From: an uncultured Alphaproteobacteria bacterium
GTDB lineage: Bacteria; Pseudomonadota; Alphaproteobacteria; Caulobacterales; Aquidulcibacteraceae
Direction: 5' to 3'
DNA: 13,422 bases
Assembly (NCBI GenBank): GCA_937967725.1
Contig: CALBSY010000372.1
Location: 1 to 13,422, forward strand
Every line of letters begins with the position of its first letter. Position 1 is the stretch's first letter. The position numbers and the translations under genes are program-made. Below are positions 1 to 7,852 of the stretch, one piece after another. Under the pieces are notes generated by a model that saw only the letters and a list, made by a program, of their open reading frames with translations, ran no database searches and was not told the DNA's origin.

Positions 1-169
1 CGTACTGCACCTTCCGCTCTGCACAGTCGTGGCCTACTCGCTGCTCTTCCCGTCTTTGGTCCGCGCGGCGCGGGGCGCTCGCCAGCGCATAGAGCCGCCA
101 GCCCAGCGCAAACCCGATCAGCGCCGCCGCCGCGAACAAGATCACCTGAGAGAGGATAAGGCCGATCAT
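1..169 (-). CDS. Small membrane protein, N-terminus only (runs off left edge)
   Basis: An open frame reads leftward from an ATG at 169 to the window edge, giving 56 codons without a stop. Residues 1-28 form one strongly hydrophobic segment (starts MIGLILSQVILF, ends GFALGWRLYAL). A short charged stretch rich in Arg, Glu and Gln follows, so this looks like an N-terminal membrane anchor with a cytoplasmic tail. Upstream of the ATG there is only a weak purine run (GGGAAAAA). The gene is divergent from the RNA methyltransferase at 273, with about 100 bases between them. I do not recognise the family, and too little is present to assign a function. The hydrophobic segment followed at once by charged residues makes a chance frame unlikely. 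Confidence 0.6.
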   Translation of the reverse strand, partial: MIGLILSQVILFAAAALIGFALGWRLYALASAPRRADQRREEQRVGHDCAERKVQY

Positions 170-272
170 TTTTCCCGCAACGGATGCACAAGCGCTGCCT
201 TAACGCCCTTCTAACCCCGATCAAAATAAGCGAAAACCAGAAAACCCCGGCGGGCGAACGAACACAACACCC

Positions 273-1079
273 ATGGCCCACCAGATCACCAGCTCAGCCA
301 ATCCGCTCATCAAGATGCTGAAGGCCCTGCACGCCAAGAAGGGGCGAGCCGAGACCGGGCTGTTCCTGGCCGAAGGCGCCCGGCTGGCGCTCGAGGCGGC
401 CGATCTTGGCGCCTGGCCGGAGATTTTGCTGTTTTGCCCCGCAGCGCTCGAACGGGACCCAGTGCGCAGGCTGCTCGGCGCGGCTGAACAGCGCGGCGCG
501 CGCCTTGTCGAGACCAGCGAGGCCATCCTCTCCCAGATCGCGAAACGCGATAATCCTCAGACGGTGATCGGCGCCTACCGGCAACGCCTTGCCGAGCTTG
601 ATGCGCTGGAAGGCGCGACGATCGTGGCGCTCGATGGCGTGCGCGATCCGGGCAATCTGGGCACGATCATCCGCACCGCCGATTCCGTCGGCGCGGGCGG
701 GGTCGTCCTGGTGGGCGAAACCTGCGATCCGTTTTCGGTCGAGGCGGTGCGCGCCACCATGGGCTCGATTTTCGCCATGCCGCTGGCGCGCGCCTCGCTC
801 GATGCGCTGGTGCGCTACAAGAACCGGCGCGGGGCGGCGCTGATCGGCGCCTCGCTCAAGGGCGCGCAGATGGACGTTCAGGAACCATTGCCCGAGCGGG
901 TGATCTTGTTCATGGGCAATGAGCAATCGGGGCTGAATGCGGAGATGGAGGCCTCATGCGACCGGCTGGTGAAGCTGCCGATGCGCGGACGCGCCGACAG
1001 CCTCAACCTTGCAGTCGCCACGGCGGTGGTGCTCTACGATCTTTGGCGGAGACGCGGATATGACGGCGCACGCGCCTGA
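273..1079 (+). CDS. TrmH/SpoU-family RNA 2'-O-methyltransferase
   Basis: This 268-residue SPOUT-class enzyme should transfer a methyl group from S-adenosylmethionine to a ribose 2'-OH in rRNA or tRNA in the cytoplasm. The three SpoU motifs are intact. Motif 1 is GNLGTIIRTA at residues 127-136, with the conserved Asn128 and Arg134. Motif 2 is GNEQSGL at 215-221. Motif 3 is SLNLAVA at 243-249, in the knotted SAM-binding region. Residues 1 to about 95 match the small N-terminal substrate-binding domain of RlmB/TsnR-like members (NPLIKMLKALHAKKGR, then FLAEGARL). The length is normal for two-domain members. No strong Shine-Dalgarno sequence is visible, but the ATG fits the family N-terminus. The last 20 bases overlap the next methyltransferase gene. 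The exact target nucleotide cannot be read from the sequence, so I give no gene symbol. Confidence 0.9.
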   Translation: MAHQITSSANPLIKMLKALHAKKGRAETGLFLAEGARLALEAADLGAWPEILLFCPAALERDPVRRLLGAAEQRGARLVETSEAILSQIAKRDNPQTVIGAYRQRLAELDALEGATIVALDGVRDPGNLGTIIRTADSVGAGGVVLVGETCDPFSVEAVRATMGSIFAMPLARASLDALVRYKNRRGAALIGASLKGAQMDVQEPLPERVILFMGNEQSGLNAEMEASCDRLVKLPMRGRADSLNLAVATAVVLYDLWRRRGYDGARA

Positions 1080-1965
1080 GGTTTTGATCGCCGACGACTG
1101 GAGCGACTACCGCCTGCTGGATTCCGGCAATGGCGGCAAGCTCGAGCAGGTCGGCCCCTATCGCTTCGTGCGCCCGGAGCCGCAGGCGCTGTGGGCGCCG
1201 CGGCTCGGCGCGAAAGAATGGGACGGCGCCGATGCGATCTTCGCACCCGCCGCCTCCGAGGACGAAGACGCCGGACGCTGGCGGTTCAATCGCCAATTGC
1301 CTGAAACTTGGACGTTGTCGTGGGACGATATCCAATTTCTGTCGCGGCCCACGCCGTTTCGGCATCTCGCCTTCTTTCCCGAGCATTCCGTGCACTGGCG
1401 CTTCGCGCGCGAACAGCTCTCCGCGCACAAGGGCGAAGCGGAAGTGCTCAACCTGTTCGGCTATACCGGCCTTGCCTCGCTCGTCTGCGCAAAAGCGGGC
1501 GCGAAAGTGACGCACGTCGACGCCTCGAAGAAAGCGATCGGCTTTGCCCGCGACAACCAGCGCGAAGCTGGGCTCGACGACGCGCCGATCCGCTGGATCT
1601 GCGACGATGCGCTGACGTTCGTGAAGCGCGAGATCAGACGCGGGCGCCGCTATGACGGCGTCATCCTCGATCCGCCCAAATTCGGGCGCGGCCCCAATGG
1701 CGAAACGTGGCGGCTGGAAGCGCAATTGCCGGAATTGCTGGAGGCGTGCCAGACGCTGCTGCGCCGCGACGCCAACCAGCGCGCCAGCGCGCGCGGCTTC
1801 ATGATCGCGACCGTGTACGCGGTGCGGCTTTCCTATCTGGCGCTGGCGCAGACAGCGCGGCAATTTTTCGACGGCGGCGAATGGCAGGCCGGCGAAATGG
1901 CGCTGCCGCATGCGGAACGCGACGACGTGCTGCCGACGGCGATCTTCGCGAGATGGCGGGGGTGA
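1060..1965 (+). CDS. Class I SAM-dependent methyltransferase, RlmI-like (probably rRNA)
   Basis: The protein has 301 residues and a Rossmann-fold SAM-binding domain. Motif I is NLFGYTG at residues 131-137. The acidic ribose-binding end of strand 2 is VTHVDASKKA. The catalytic motif IV is DPPKFGRGP beginning at Asp204. These features match the COG1092 group, which includes the 23S rRNA cytosine methyltransferase RlmI, although the N-terminal PUA domain of Escherichia coli RlmI is absent. The N-terminal part (LLDSGNGGKLEQVGPYRFVR) is typical of the alphaproteobacterial branch. I chose the ATG at 1060 over an in-frame ATG at 1009. GGAG lies at 1048-1051, 8 bases ahead of 1060, and homologues start near here. 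The gene overlaps the upstream TrmH-type gene by 20 bases, so the two are probably cotranscribed and translationally coupled. Substrate specificity is inferred. Confidence 0.87.
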   Translation: MTAHAPEVLIADDWSDYRLLDSGNGGKLEQVGPYRFVRPEPQALWAPRLGAKEWDGADAIFAPAASEDEDAGRWRFNRQLPETWTLSWDDIQFLSRPTPFRHLAFFPEHSVHWRFAREQLSAHKGEAEVLNLFGYTGLASLVCAKAGAKVTHVDASKKAIGFARDNQREAGLDDAPIRWICDDALTFVKREIRRGRRYDGVILDPPKFGRGPNGETWRLEAQLPELLEACQTLLRRDANQRASARGFMIATVYAVRLSYLALAQTARQFFDGGEWQAGEMALPHAERDDVLPTAIFARWRG

Positions 1966-1995
1966 GGTGAGTCCGCTGTTCGCCGATTGCAGACC

Positions 1996-2205
1996 TCAAC
2001 GGCGGTTCGCTCCTGAGCACCACACCATGTAAAGGCCGGTGCTGGCGACGATCCAAACGGGCATGCAAAGAATGAGTGCGCCCCAGAAGACAAATTGTGG
2101 TGCGCCTAGTTTTCCAACAACCGCGCCGAGAATGACCGGCACGGTAGTGACGCCAAGCCAGACCAAGGTGCCGCAGACACGCGGATGTTTTTCTCTAGAG
2201 AGCAT
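1996..2205 (-). CDS. Small two-helix membrane protein of unknown function
   Basis: An ATG at 2205 gives a 69-residue protein; the same frame can be extended to a TTG at 2253. Two hydrophobic segments are clear: about residues 12-31 (GTLVWLGVTTVPVILGAVVG) and about 36-62 (starts QFVFWGALILC, ends TGLYMVWC). Short polar ends flank them. This pattern fits a small helical-hairpin inner-membrane protein. I do not recognise the family. It lies on the same strand as dnaE2, 63 bases past that stop, with no clear terminator between, so it could be the last gene of the SOS operon. The ribosome binding site is weak (GGGA). Local base composition is a little richer in A+T than the neighbours. The opposite frame (2039-2275) is less protein-like. 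Confidence 0.5.
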   Translation of the reverse strand: MLSREKHPRVCGTLVWLGVTTVPVILGAVVGKLGAPQFVFWGALILCMPVWIVASTGLYMVWCSGANRR

Positions 2206-2268
2206 TGCGTCCCGTAACCCTACATGGCGACGCGGCTGTCCGTTAAGGGCCAATAGCAGACCCGGCTG

Positions 2269-5200
2269 TCAATGAAAATTGCGCCCTTTCGGCATGGCGT
2301 GCGCGGCGCCGCTGGCGCTCAGATTGATGCGCACGTTGCGCGGATGGCGTGAAGCGTCGCCGCGCCAAGAACCGCCTGGGCCGCCCTTCTTCGGTTCGTC
2401 GTTGGGCGTGGTGGAATCGAGTTCCGGCCCCGCGGCGGAGAGGTGCGCGAGCATCGGCGTCCAATCATGCACGCGCTCGGCGATGACGTGGATGACGCCG
2501 CTTTCGCTCTGCACCGGTCCGTCGATCGCCACCAACCGCCCGCCCAGCACTTCGGCGCGGAAGCGCTCGAACATTTTCGGCCAGACGACGATGTTGGCGA
2601 TGCCGGTTTCGTCCTCCAGCGTCATGAAGATGACACCGGACGCCGTCCCCGGCCGCTGGCGCACCAGCACCAGCCCCGCCACGCGCGTGCGCTGGCCATT
2701 GGCGATGTGCGGCAGGCGCTCCGCCTTGATGACGCGCTCCGCCGCCAGATGGTCGCGCAGCAGCGCGCACGGATGCGTCTTCAGTGTAAGGCCGAGCGTG
2801 CGATAATCCTCCACCACGTGTTCGCCCAGCGGCATGGACGGCAAATCGAAATCCGCTTCACGTGTTGGGTCGTGCGTGCGTGCAAACAGCGGCAAATCCT
2901 CCTGTCCGCCGACGCGGTTCAGCCCGCGCGCCGCCCACAGCGCATCGCGCCGGTCGAGGCCAAGCGAGCGGAATGCGTCGATGTCGGCCAGACGCTCGAC
3001 GGTTGAGGCGGGCAATCCGCTGCGCAGCCACACGTCGCGCACGGAATCGTAGCCGCCGCCACGCCGCGCCACGAGCTGCTGCATCTCCTCCTGCTTCAGC
3101 CCCTTGGCTTGGCGGAAGCCCAGCCGCATGGCGTGCGTGCTTTCAATGTCGCGCTCCATGTCGCGATGGCGCGCGTGCAGGCGCCGCGCCGCCTGCGGCC
3201 CCGGCTCCAGCGTATTGTCCCAATCGGACTGGTTCACATCCACCGGGCGCACCTCAACGCCGTGCTCCTGCGCATCGCGCACGATCTGCGCCGGCGCGTA
3301 AAAGCCCATCGGCTCCGCCTTGATGTCCTTGCCGACCACGTTCAGGCCGTTCAGCAGCGCGGCGGCGAACACGTCGGGATAATGGCATTTGAGCCAGCAC
3401 GACGCATAGACCAGCAGCGCGAAGCTGGCGGCGTGGCTTTGGGGAAAACCGTATTCGCCGAACCCTTCGATCTGGCGGAACGAAGCCTCCGCGAACTCGC
3501 GCGCGTAGCCATTGGCGATCATGCCGTCGATGAATTTCGTCTTCAGCGTGCCGATGGTGCCGACGCGCTTGAACGTGGCCATGGCGCGGCGCAGCTTGTC
3601 GGCCTCGGGCGGGGTGAAACCGGCGGCGACGATGGCGATCTGCATCGGCTGTTCGTGAAACAGCGGCACGCCCAGCGTGCGCGACAGCACCGCCTCCAAT
3701 TCTTTCGACGGATAGGTCACCGGCTCCAGCCCTTGGCGCCGTTTCAGATAGGGATGCACCATGCCGCCTTGGATCGGGCCGGGGCGCACAATCGCCACTT
3801 CAATGACGAGGTCGTAGAATTTCTTCGGCTTCAAGCGCGGCAGCATCGACATCTGCGCGCGGCTCTCGACCTGGAACACGCCGATCGAATCCGCTCGGTG
3901 CAGCATGGAGTAAACGCGTGGATCTTCCTTGGGTACGAAGGCGAGCGGAGATGTCGACGGCGGCCCCGGCGCGCGCCATTGCGGATATTTTTGGTCCAGG
4001 AGATCGAACGCCTTCTTCAGGCACGAGAGCATGCCGAGGCCCAAGACGTCGACCTTGAGTATGCCGAGGGCTTCGAGATCGTCCTTGTTCCACTCGACGA
4101 CGGTGCGGTCCTCCATGGCTGCGTTCTGGATCGGCACGACGTCATGCAGCTTCTCGCGCGTGATGACGAAACCGCCGACATGCTGCGAAAGGTGGCGGGG
4201 AAAGCCGTGCAGTTCGCGCGCCAGCCTGACGCACGCCATCAGTTGCGGATCGGCGACGTCGAGCCCCTGCTCCTTCAAATCGCGCTCGGTGACGCCGTCA
4301 GACCACCAGTGCAGCGCCTTCGAAAGCGCGTTGATGCGATCCTCCGAATAGCCGAACACTTTCGCGGTTTCGCGGATGGCGCTGCGGCCGCGATAGGAGA
4401 TAACCACGGCGGAGAGTCCAGCGCGGTCGCGGCCGTACTTCTGATAGATGTACTGGATCACCTCCTCGCGGCGTTCGTGCTCGAAATCGATGTCGATGTC
4501 GGGCGGCTCGCCGCGCTCTTCAGAGACGAAGCGGTCGAACAGCAATTCGTTCTCGGCCGGGTTCACTTCGGTGACGCCGAGCACGTAGCAGATGGTGGAA
4601 TTGGCGGCCGAACCGCGCCCTTGGCACAGGATCGGATCGATTTTGTTTCCGTCCTTGTCGAAACCGGAGCGCGCGAACTTCACGATGTCGGCGACGGTGA
4701 GGAAGTACGGCGCGTATTTGAGCCGGCCGACTATTTCCAGTTCGCGCCTAAGTGTGGCGGCTACTTTTTCCGGCACGCCGTCGGGATAGCGTCGCTGCGC
4801 GCCCTCCCAGGAGAGTGCAACCAGCGCCTCCTGCGGATCGGCGAAGCCGGCCGCGGTTTCTTCGGGATACTCGTAGCGCAGATCGTCCATTGAGAAGCGG
4901 ACGCCGTCGAGAAATCGCCGGCTCTCCTCCACCGCCTCGGGCGCATCGGCAAAAAGACGGCGGATTTCCTCGGACGGCTTCAAGTGCCGTTCGGCGTTCT
5001 TGGCGAGCAGAACGCCGGCATCGGTCAGCTTTGTTTTCTCACGGATGCAGGTGACGACATCGAGCAGCGCGCGGCGTTGAGGATGATGCATCAACGGCTC
5101 TGTGGTGGCGAGGAGACGCGCGCTTGTCTTCGCCGCGAGCGCCTTCAGCACGCGCAGCCGCCGCTTGTCTTCGCCGTCAAATCGGTACGGCGCCGCAAGC

Positions 5201-5655
5201 CACACAGCGCCGCACGCTTCACGTAATTGATGAAGGTGGAACGCCACCGCAGTTTCTGTTCGAACATGCGCGTCGTCCGGCGGAATGACGATGCACAGCA
5301 GCCCATCAGCATGTTCCATTAAATCCGCAAAATGCAAATGACACTCGCCCTTGGGCGCGCGCAGATTGCCGCGCGTGAGCAGCCGCGTGAGCTGTGCGTA
5401 ACCTGCGCGGTCGCGCGGATAAGCGAGGATGTCGGGCGCGCCGTCCATGAAAACGAGGCGGGCGCCGACAATGAGGCGCAAGCCCTCCTCCTTGGCTACG
5501 ACATGCGCGCGCACGACGCCGGCAAGCGTATTGCGGTCGGCGACGCCGATGCCGGCCAATCCAAGCACCTTGGCCTGCGCCGCCATCTCCTCCGGATGCG
5601 AACCGGACCGGAGAAAGGAAAAGTTCGTGGTGACGCAAAGTTCGGCAAAGCTCAT
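2269..5655 (-). CDS. dnaE2: Error-prone DNA polymerase DnaE2 (ImuC)
   Basis: This 1128-residue C-family DNA polymerase performs translesion synthesis in the SOS response. A PHP domain occupies roughly the first 200 residues. The conserved QGRGSAANS element lies near residue 345. The palm motif PDIDIDFE supplies Asp386 and Asp388. The third catalytic Asp is probably Asp536 in KVDVLGLG. A helix-hairpin-helix region follows, then an OB-fold at about 985-1060 (TRVAGLVLVRQRPG). The C-terminus AMPKGRNFH is typical of DnaE2. The tau-binding tail of replicative DnaE is absent, as expected. The ATG at 5655 overlaps the imuB stop in an ATGA arrangement, so translation is coupled to imuB. There is no good Shine-Dalgarno sequence of its own. 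Possible extra segments at 770-781 and about 825-850 make it longer than a compact DnaE2. Expression is inferred to depend on the LexA box at 7786. Confidence 0.96.
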   Translation of the reverse strand: MSFAELCVTTNFSFLRSGSHPEEMAAQAKVLGLAGIGVADRNTLAGVVRAHVVAKEEGLRLIVGARLVFMDGAPDILAYPRDRAGYAQLTRLLTRGNLRAPKGECHLHFADLMEHADGLLCIVIPPDDAHVRTETAVAFHLHQLREACGAVWLAAPYRFDGEDKRRLRVLKALAAKTSARLLATTEPLMHHPQRRALLDVVTCIREKTKLTDAGVLLAKNAERHLKPSEEIRRLFADAPEAVEESRRFLDGVRFSMDDLRYEYPEETAAGFADPQEALVALSWEGAQRRYPDGVPEKVAATLRRELEIVGRLKYAPYFLTVADIVKFARSGFDKDGNKIDPILCQGRGSAANSTICYVLGVTEVNPAENELLFDRFVSEERGEPPDIDIDFEHERREEVIQYIYQKYGRDRAGLSAVVISYRGRSAIRETAKVFGYSEDRINALSKALHWWSDGVTERDLKEQGLDVADPQLMACVRLARELHGFPRHLSQHVGGFVITREKLHDVVPIQNAAMEDRTVVEWNKDDLEALGILKVDVLGLGMLSCLKKAFDLLDQKYPQWRAPGPPSTSPLAFVPKEDPRVYSMLHRADSIGVFQVESRAQMSMLPRLKPKKFYDLVIEVAIVRPGPIQGGMVHPYLKRRQGLEPVTYPSKELEAVLSRTLGVPLFHEQPMQIAIVAAGFTPPEADKLRRAMATFKRVGTIGTLKTKFIDGMIANGYAREFAEASFRQIEGFGEYGFPQSHAASFALLVYASCWLKCHYPDVFAAALLNGLNVVGKDIKAEPMGFYAPAQIVRDAQEHGVEVRPVDVNQSDWDNTLEPGPQAARRLHARHRDMERDIESTHAMRLGFRQAKGLKQEEMQQLVARRGGGYDSVRDVWLRSGLPASTVERLADIDAFRSLGLDRRDALWAARGLNRVGGQEDLPLFARTHDPTREADFDLPSMPLGEHVVEDYRTLGLTLKTHPCALLRDHLAAERVIKAERLPHIANGQRTRVAGLVLVRQRPGTASGVIFMTLEDETGIANIVVWPKMFERFRAEVLGGRLVAIDGPVQSESGVIHVIAERVHDWTPMLAHLSAAGPELDSTTPNDEPKKGGPGGSWRGDASRHPRNVRINLSASGAAHAMPKGRNFH

Positions 5656-7190
5656 GCGAACAGCCCATGCACAAACCAGCGCGGCTGGGCTTCGCTTTCT
5701 CCGTAAAAACCTTCACGATAGAGCCAATAGCGGCGGCCCTGCTTGTCTTCGACGCGATAATAATCGCGCGTATTTTCTCGTTTGAGCCAGTTTCCCGATA
5801 TGCGTTCTGGCCCTTCCGCGCGCGCCACATCGCGCATTACACGCCGCCAGCGAAAGCGGATAGGAGGCCCGTCCGGCACACTCGCCAGAACCTCAATTGG
5901 CTGCGCAGGAGAGAACAAGCGGATCGGGCGCCGCATAACGGAATCTGTTGGCGGCTTGTGTGGAGCGGACGCGAGCGAAGCGGAGAGCGCGGAACGCCAG
6001 CCGGCAGCGTGTTCGGGAGCGTGCTCGTCGTACAGATGCGGGCGAAGCACGCGTTTGGGACCAAGGCGTGAGCATATAATATCGGCAACGGCGCTGATCT
6101 TCTCCGCGCTTGCCGCCACTTCCTCGACAGAGACCAGACTGCGCGCAGCTTCTTGGATCGGCGCAAGCCGAACAATGTCGAGCCGCGCCGCTTCGAAACC
6201 AAACTCCGCATCGAGATTCTCGCCTATGACATTGAGCTTCTCTCGGAAGAGCCGCATGAGCGACTTCACTTCCCGCATTGGACGGCTCACGTTCACCGGC
6301 ACAACGCGATCACGGCCGTCGACGCCAAACAGCATCAGTTCAGCACGCAATACTCCGGCGCCGCGGAGGTCCAGTTTCTCGGCGGCATCTGCGCAGAGCG
6401 CTTCCGTTACTTGCAGAATCGCGTCTGCGCTGAAGATGGGTTCGAGAAACCGCCGCAGCACGAACACGGACGGCGCAGGACGGCGCGGCGTCAGCGCTTC
6501 CGGCGCACGGCCAAGCGCTTGATCGAGGCGCAGCATCGCCCGTTCGCCTGCACGTGCGGTGAAGGAAGCGCGCGGCGCCGCAGCAAGCTGACCGATGGTT
6601 TTCAAGCCGAGACGCCGCATCAGCGAGGACGCCGCTTCCTCGAGCCGAAGCGCTTCGATGGAAAGCGGCGCTAGTGCGGATAATAGTTCTGTTTTTCCTC
6701 TCTTCCGCGCATATCGCGCCAGCGCCCACGCCGCACCGGGCGTCGGCCCTAGCGCGGCGCGTGCGGCGAAACCTTGTGCGAAAAGGCGCGTCACGATTTG
6801 ATCGCACAGCGCCTCTTCACCGCCGAACAAATGAGCGCAGCCGGTGATGTCGAGAAATAAGCCATCCGGCGTATCGGGGACGACGACAGGCGTGAAGCGC
6901 TCGCACCATGCAGCAATATTGTCGAGCGTGCGCGCATCTTCCTCCGGTTCGGCTTCCACCACAGCGAGATCGGGTTGAATGGCGCGCGCATCGGCCAGCG
7001 ACATAGCCAAGCGCAAACCGAGCGCCGATGCGCGCGCGTCCACACCGGTTAGCAAGAAGGCGTTGGCTTCCTTGGCGTAGATTGCGAGCGGTTTATTATC
7101 AGGCGCGCGCCCGGATCGGATCAGCCGGTCGGTCGATAGACGCGGCAGATAGATCGCGAGCCACGTCGCGCTGTTCGAAACAGCGGGCAT
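5652..7190 (-). CDS. imuB: ImuB, catalytically inactive Y-family polymerase homologue
   Basis: ImuB is the adaptor of the ImuA-ImuB-DnaE2 mutasome. In studied systems it binds the beta clamp and DnaE2 but does not polymerise. The start at ATG 7190 gives 512 residues; the open frame extends upstream to 7346, but homologues begin near WLAIYLPRLSTDRLIR. The active-site acids of Y-family polymerases are missing. The first motif reads WLAIYLP, with Tyr14 and Pro16 where DinB has Asp residues. The second reads TPDGLFLDITG around 107-116, with Gly110 in place of the catalytic Glu. This loss is normal for ImuB. The C-terminal segment ending WFVHGLFA, with DYYRVED before it, is the conserved ImuB tail. 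I could not assign a clear clamp-binding motif. The gene overlaps imuA by 92 bases and dnaE2 by 4. Confidence 0.93.
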   Translation of the reverse strand: MPAVSNSATWLAIYLPRLSTDRLIRSGRAPDNKPLAIYAKEANAFLLTGVDARASALGLRLAMSLADARAIQPDLAVVEAEPEEDARTLDNIAAWCERFTPVVVPDTPDGLFLDITGCAHLFGGEEALCDQIVTRLFAQGFAARAALGPTPGAAWALARYARKRGKTELLSALAPLSIEALRLEEAASSLMRRLGLKTIGQLAAAPRASFTARAGERAMLRLDQALGRAPEALTPRRPAPSVFVLRRFLEPIFSADAILQVTEALCADAAEKLDLRGAGVLRAELMLFGVDGRDRVVPVNVSRPMREVKSLMRLFREKLNVIGENLDAEFGFEAARLDIVRLAPIQEAARSLVSVEEVAASAEKISAVADIICSRLGPKRVLRPHLYDEHAPEHAAGWRSALSASLASAPHKPPTDSVMRRPIRLFSPAQPIEVLASVPDGPPIRFRWRRVMRDVARAEGPERISGNWLKRENTRDYYRVEDKQGRRYWLYREGFYGESEAQPRWFVHGLFA

Positions 7191-7785
7191 CGGCGTTCCA
7201 ATCCACAATAAAACACGCACCGGCAGGGGCGCCGCGGCTCCGCACGAGTTCCAACGCGAACGCTGGCGGACCAAGCTCACGCGCTTCAGCATTGCTTGGC
7301 GCGGACGCCACGCGCCAACGCGTCCAGGCAGCGCTTGCCTCTTCAAGTGGACGCACTAGCAAGCAGCGCGCATGATTGCGTTCGGCGAACAGCAAGAGGC
7401 GTCGGGTTGCTTTGAGATCGAGTCGCTTGCCGCACGCGGCGAGCGAGCACACGACCACAGCACCTGGCGCGGCGAGCGCCTGTTCGGTCGCCCACAAAAC
7501 GTCCTCACGTTTTCCGGCGCGGATGACGATAAGCTTGGCCGGATCGAGCCCGAACTGTGCTAGCCCGTGCGGGTAAGGCGCGCCGTCTTCGACGAAGGCG
7601 TATTCCTCCCCGGCCCAGAAGACGCCTGCAGGCCCGGCCCAGACCGTCGCCATTCCCAGCGCGAAGCCCAGGGCGGCGGTTTCCGCTCCCGGTTCGGCTG
7701 GACCGAATTCGTGCAATGGCTGCGCGGCCATGGCGGAGGCAATCCGGGCGAAACCGGACGCGGTAAGGGCTGGACGAGGATTCAT
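7099..7785 (-). CDS. imuA: ImuA, RecA-like mutasome protein
   Basis: This is the first gene of the SOS mutagenesis operon: 228 residues with a RecA-like fold and no Walker A (P-loop) motif, as usual in ImuA. Recognisable parts are PLHEF near residue 23, WAGEEYAF near 57, the stretch KLIVIRAGKREDVLWATEQAL, CSLAACGKRLDLKATRRLLLFAE, and a C-terminus CFEQRDVARDLSAAS. In other bacteria ImuA interacts with ImuB and is needed for DnaE2-dependent damage-induced mutagenesis. The ATG at 7785 is the natural start, but it directly touches a LexA box. Either the mRNA is leaderless or nearly so, or translation starts further in, for example at Met19 (7731). The N-terminus is shorter than in many ImuA proteins, which fits either view. 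The 3' end overlaps imuB by 92 bases. Confidence 0.88.
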   Translation of the reverse strand: MNPRPALTASGFARIASAMAAQPLHEFGPAEPGAETAALGFALGMATVWAGPAGVFWAGEEYAFVEDGAPYPHGLAQFGLDPAKLIVIRAGKREDVLWATEQALAAPGAVVVCSLAACGKRLDLKATRRLLLFAERNHARCLLVRPLEEASAAWTRWRVASAPSNAEARELGPPAFALELVRSRGAPAGACFIVDWNADARCFEQRDVARDLSAASIDRPADPIRARA

Positions 7786-7800
7786 GTTCTCTATATGTTC
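7786..7800. promoter_or_regulatory. LexA operator (SOS box), GTTC-N7-GTTC
   Basis: The plus strand reads GTTCTCTATATGTTC, an exact match to the alphaproteobacterial LexA consensus GTTC-N7-GTTC. It lies between imuA and ogt. On the imuA side the box ends at the base next to the ATG (7785). On the ogt side it is 61 bases before the GTG (7862). Direct-repeat boxes of this type work in either orientation, so LexA bound here should repress imuA-imuB-dnaE2 and may also repress ogt. I saw no second copy in the other intergenic gaps. Confidence 0.87.
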
Positions 7801-7824
7801 TACTGCCCCGAGTCGTCTTAGACA
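7795..7824 (-). promoter_or_regulatory. Possible imuA promoter overlapping the LexA box
   Basis: Reading toward imuA, TTGTCT (7819-7824) and TAGAAC (about 7796-7801) are separated by 17 bases and could be -35 and -10 elements. The -10 would lie partly inside the LexA box, so bound LexA would block the polymerase. Transcription would then begin within a few bases of the ATG at 7785, giving a leaderless or near-leaderless mRNA. The match to consensus is partial. Confidence 0.35.
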
Positions 7825-7847
7825 AGGCGCATCCGCAACGATTTTTC

Positions 7848-7852
7848 AGGAG
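7848..7852 (+). promoter_or_regulatory. Shine-Dalgarno of ogt (sets the GTG start)
   Basis: AGGAG lies 9 bases ahead of the GTG at 7862. It favours this start over the in-frame ATGs at 7730 and 7784, which would put the start inside imuA or on top of the LexA box. Confidence 0.7.

Noticed and set aside
29..214. A 61-codon plus-strand frame near the left edge
   Set aside because: The product is Arg-rich and motif-free, while the opposite strand encodes a clear hydrophobic membrane segment from ATG 169.
294..926. A 210-codon minus-strand frame opposite the TrmH-type gene
   Set aside because: The overlapping plus-strand gene has all three SpoU motifs; this frame has no family-like features.
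1003..1911. A 302-codon minus-strand frame opposite the RlmI-like gene
   Set aside because: The plus-strand product has intact methyltransferase motifs; the minus-strand product is Arg/His-rich and motif-free, so it is an antisense shadow.
3109..4893. A 594-codon open frame on the strand opposite dnaE2
   Set aside because: It lies wholly inside a well-conserved polymerase gene. Its product is rich in Arg, His, Ala and Leu without recognisable motifs, typical of an antisense frame opened by GC-rich codon use.
7191..7346. Upstream extension of imuB to 7346
   Set aside because: The extra 52 residues lie inside imuA, are not like ImuB N-termini, and precede the conserved WLAIYLPRLSTDRL start region.
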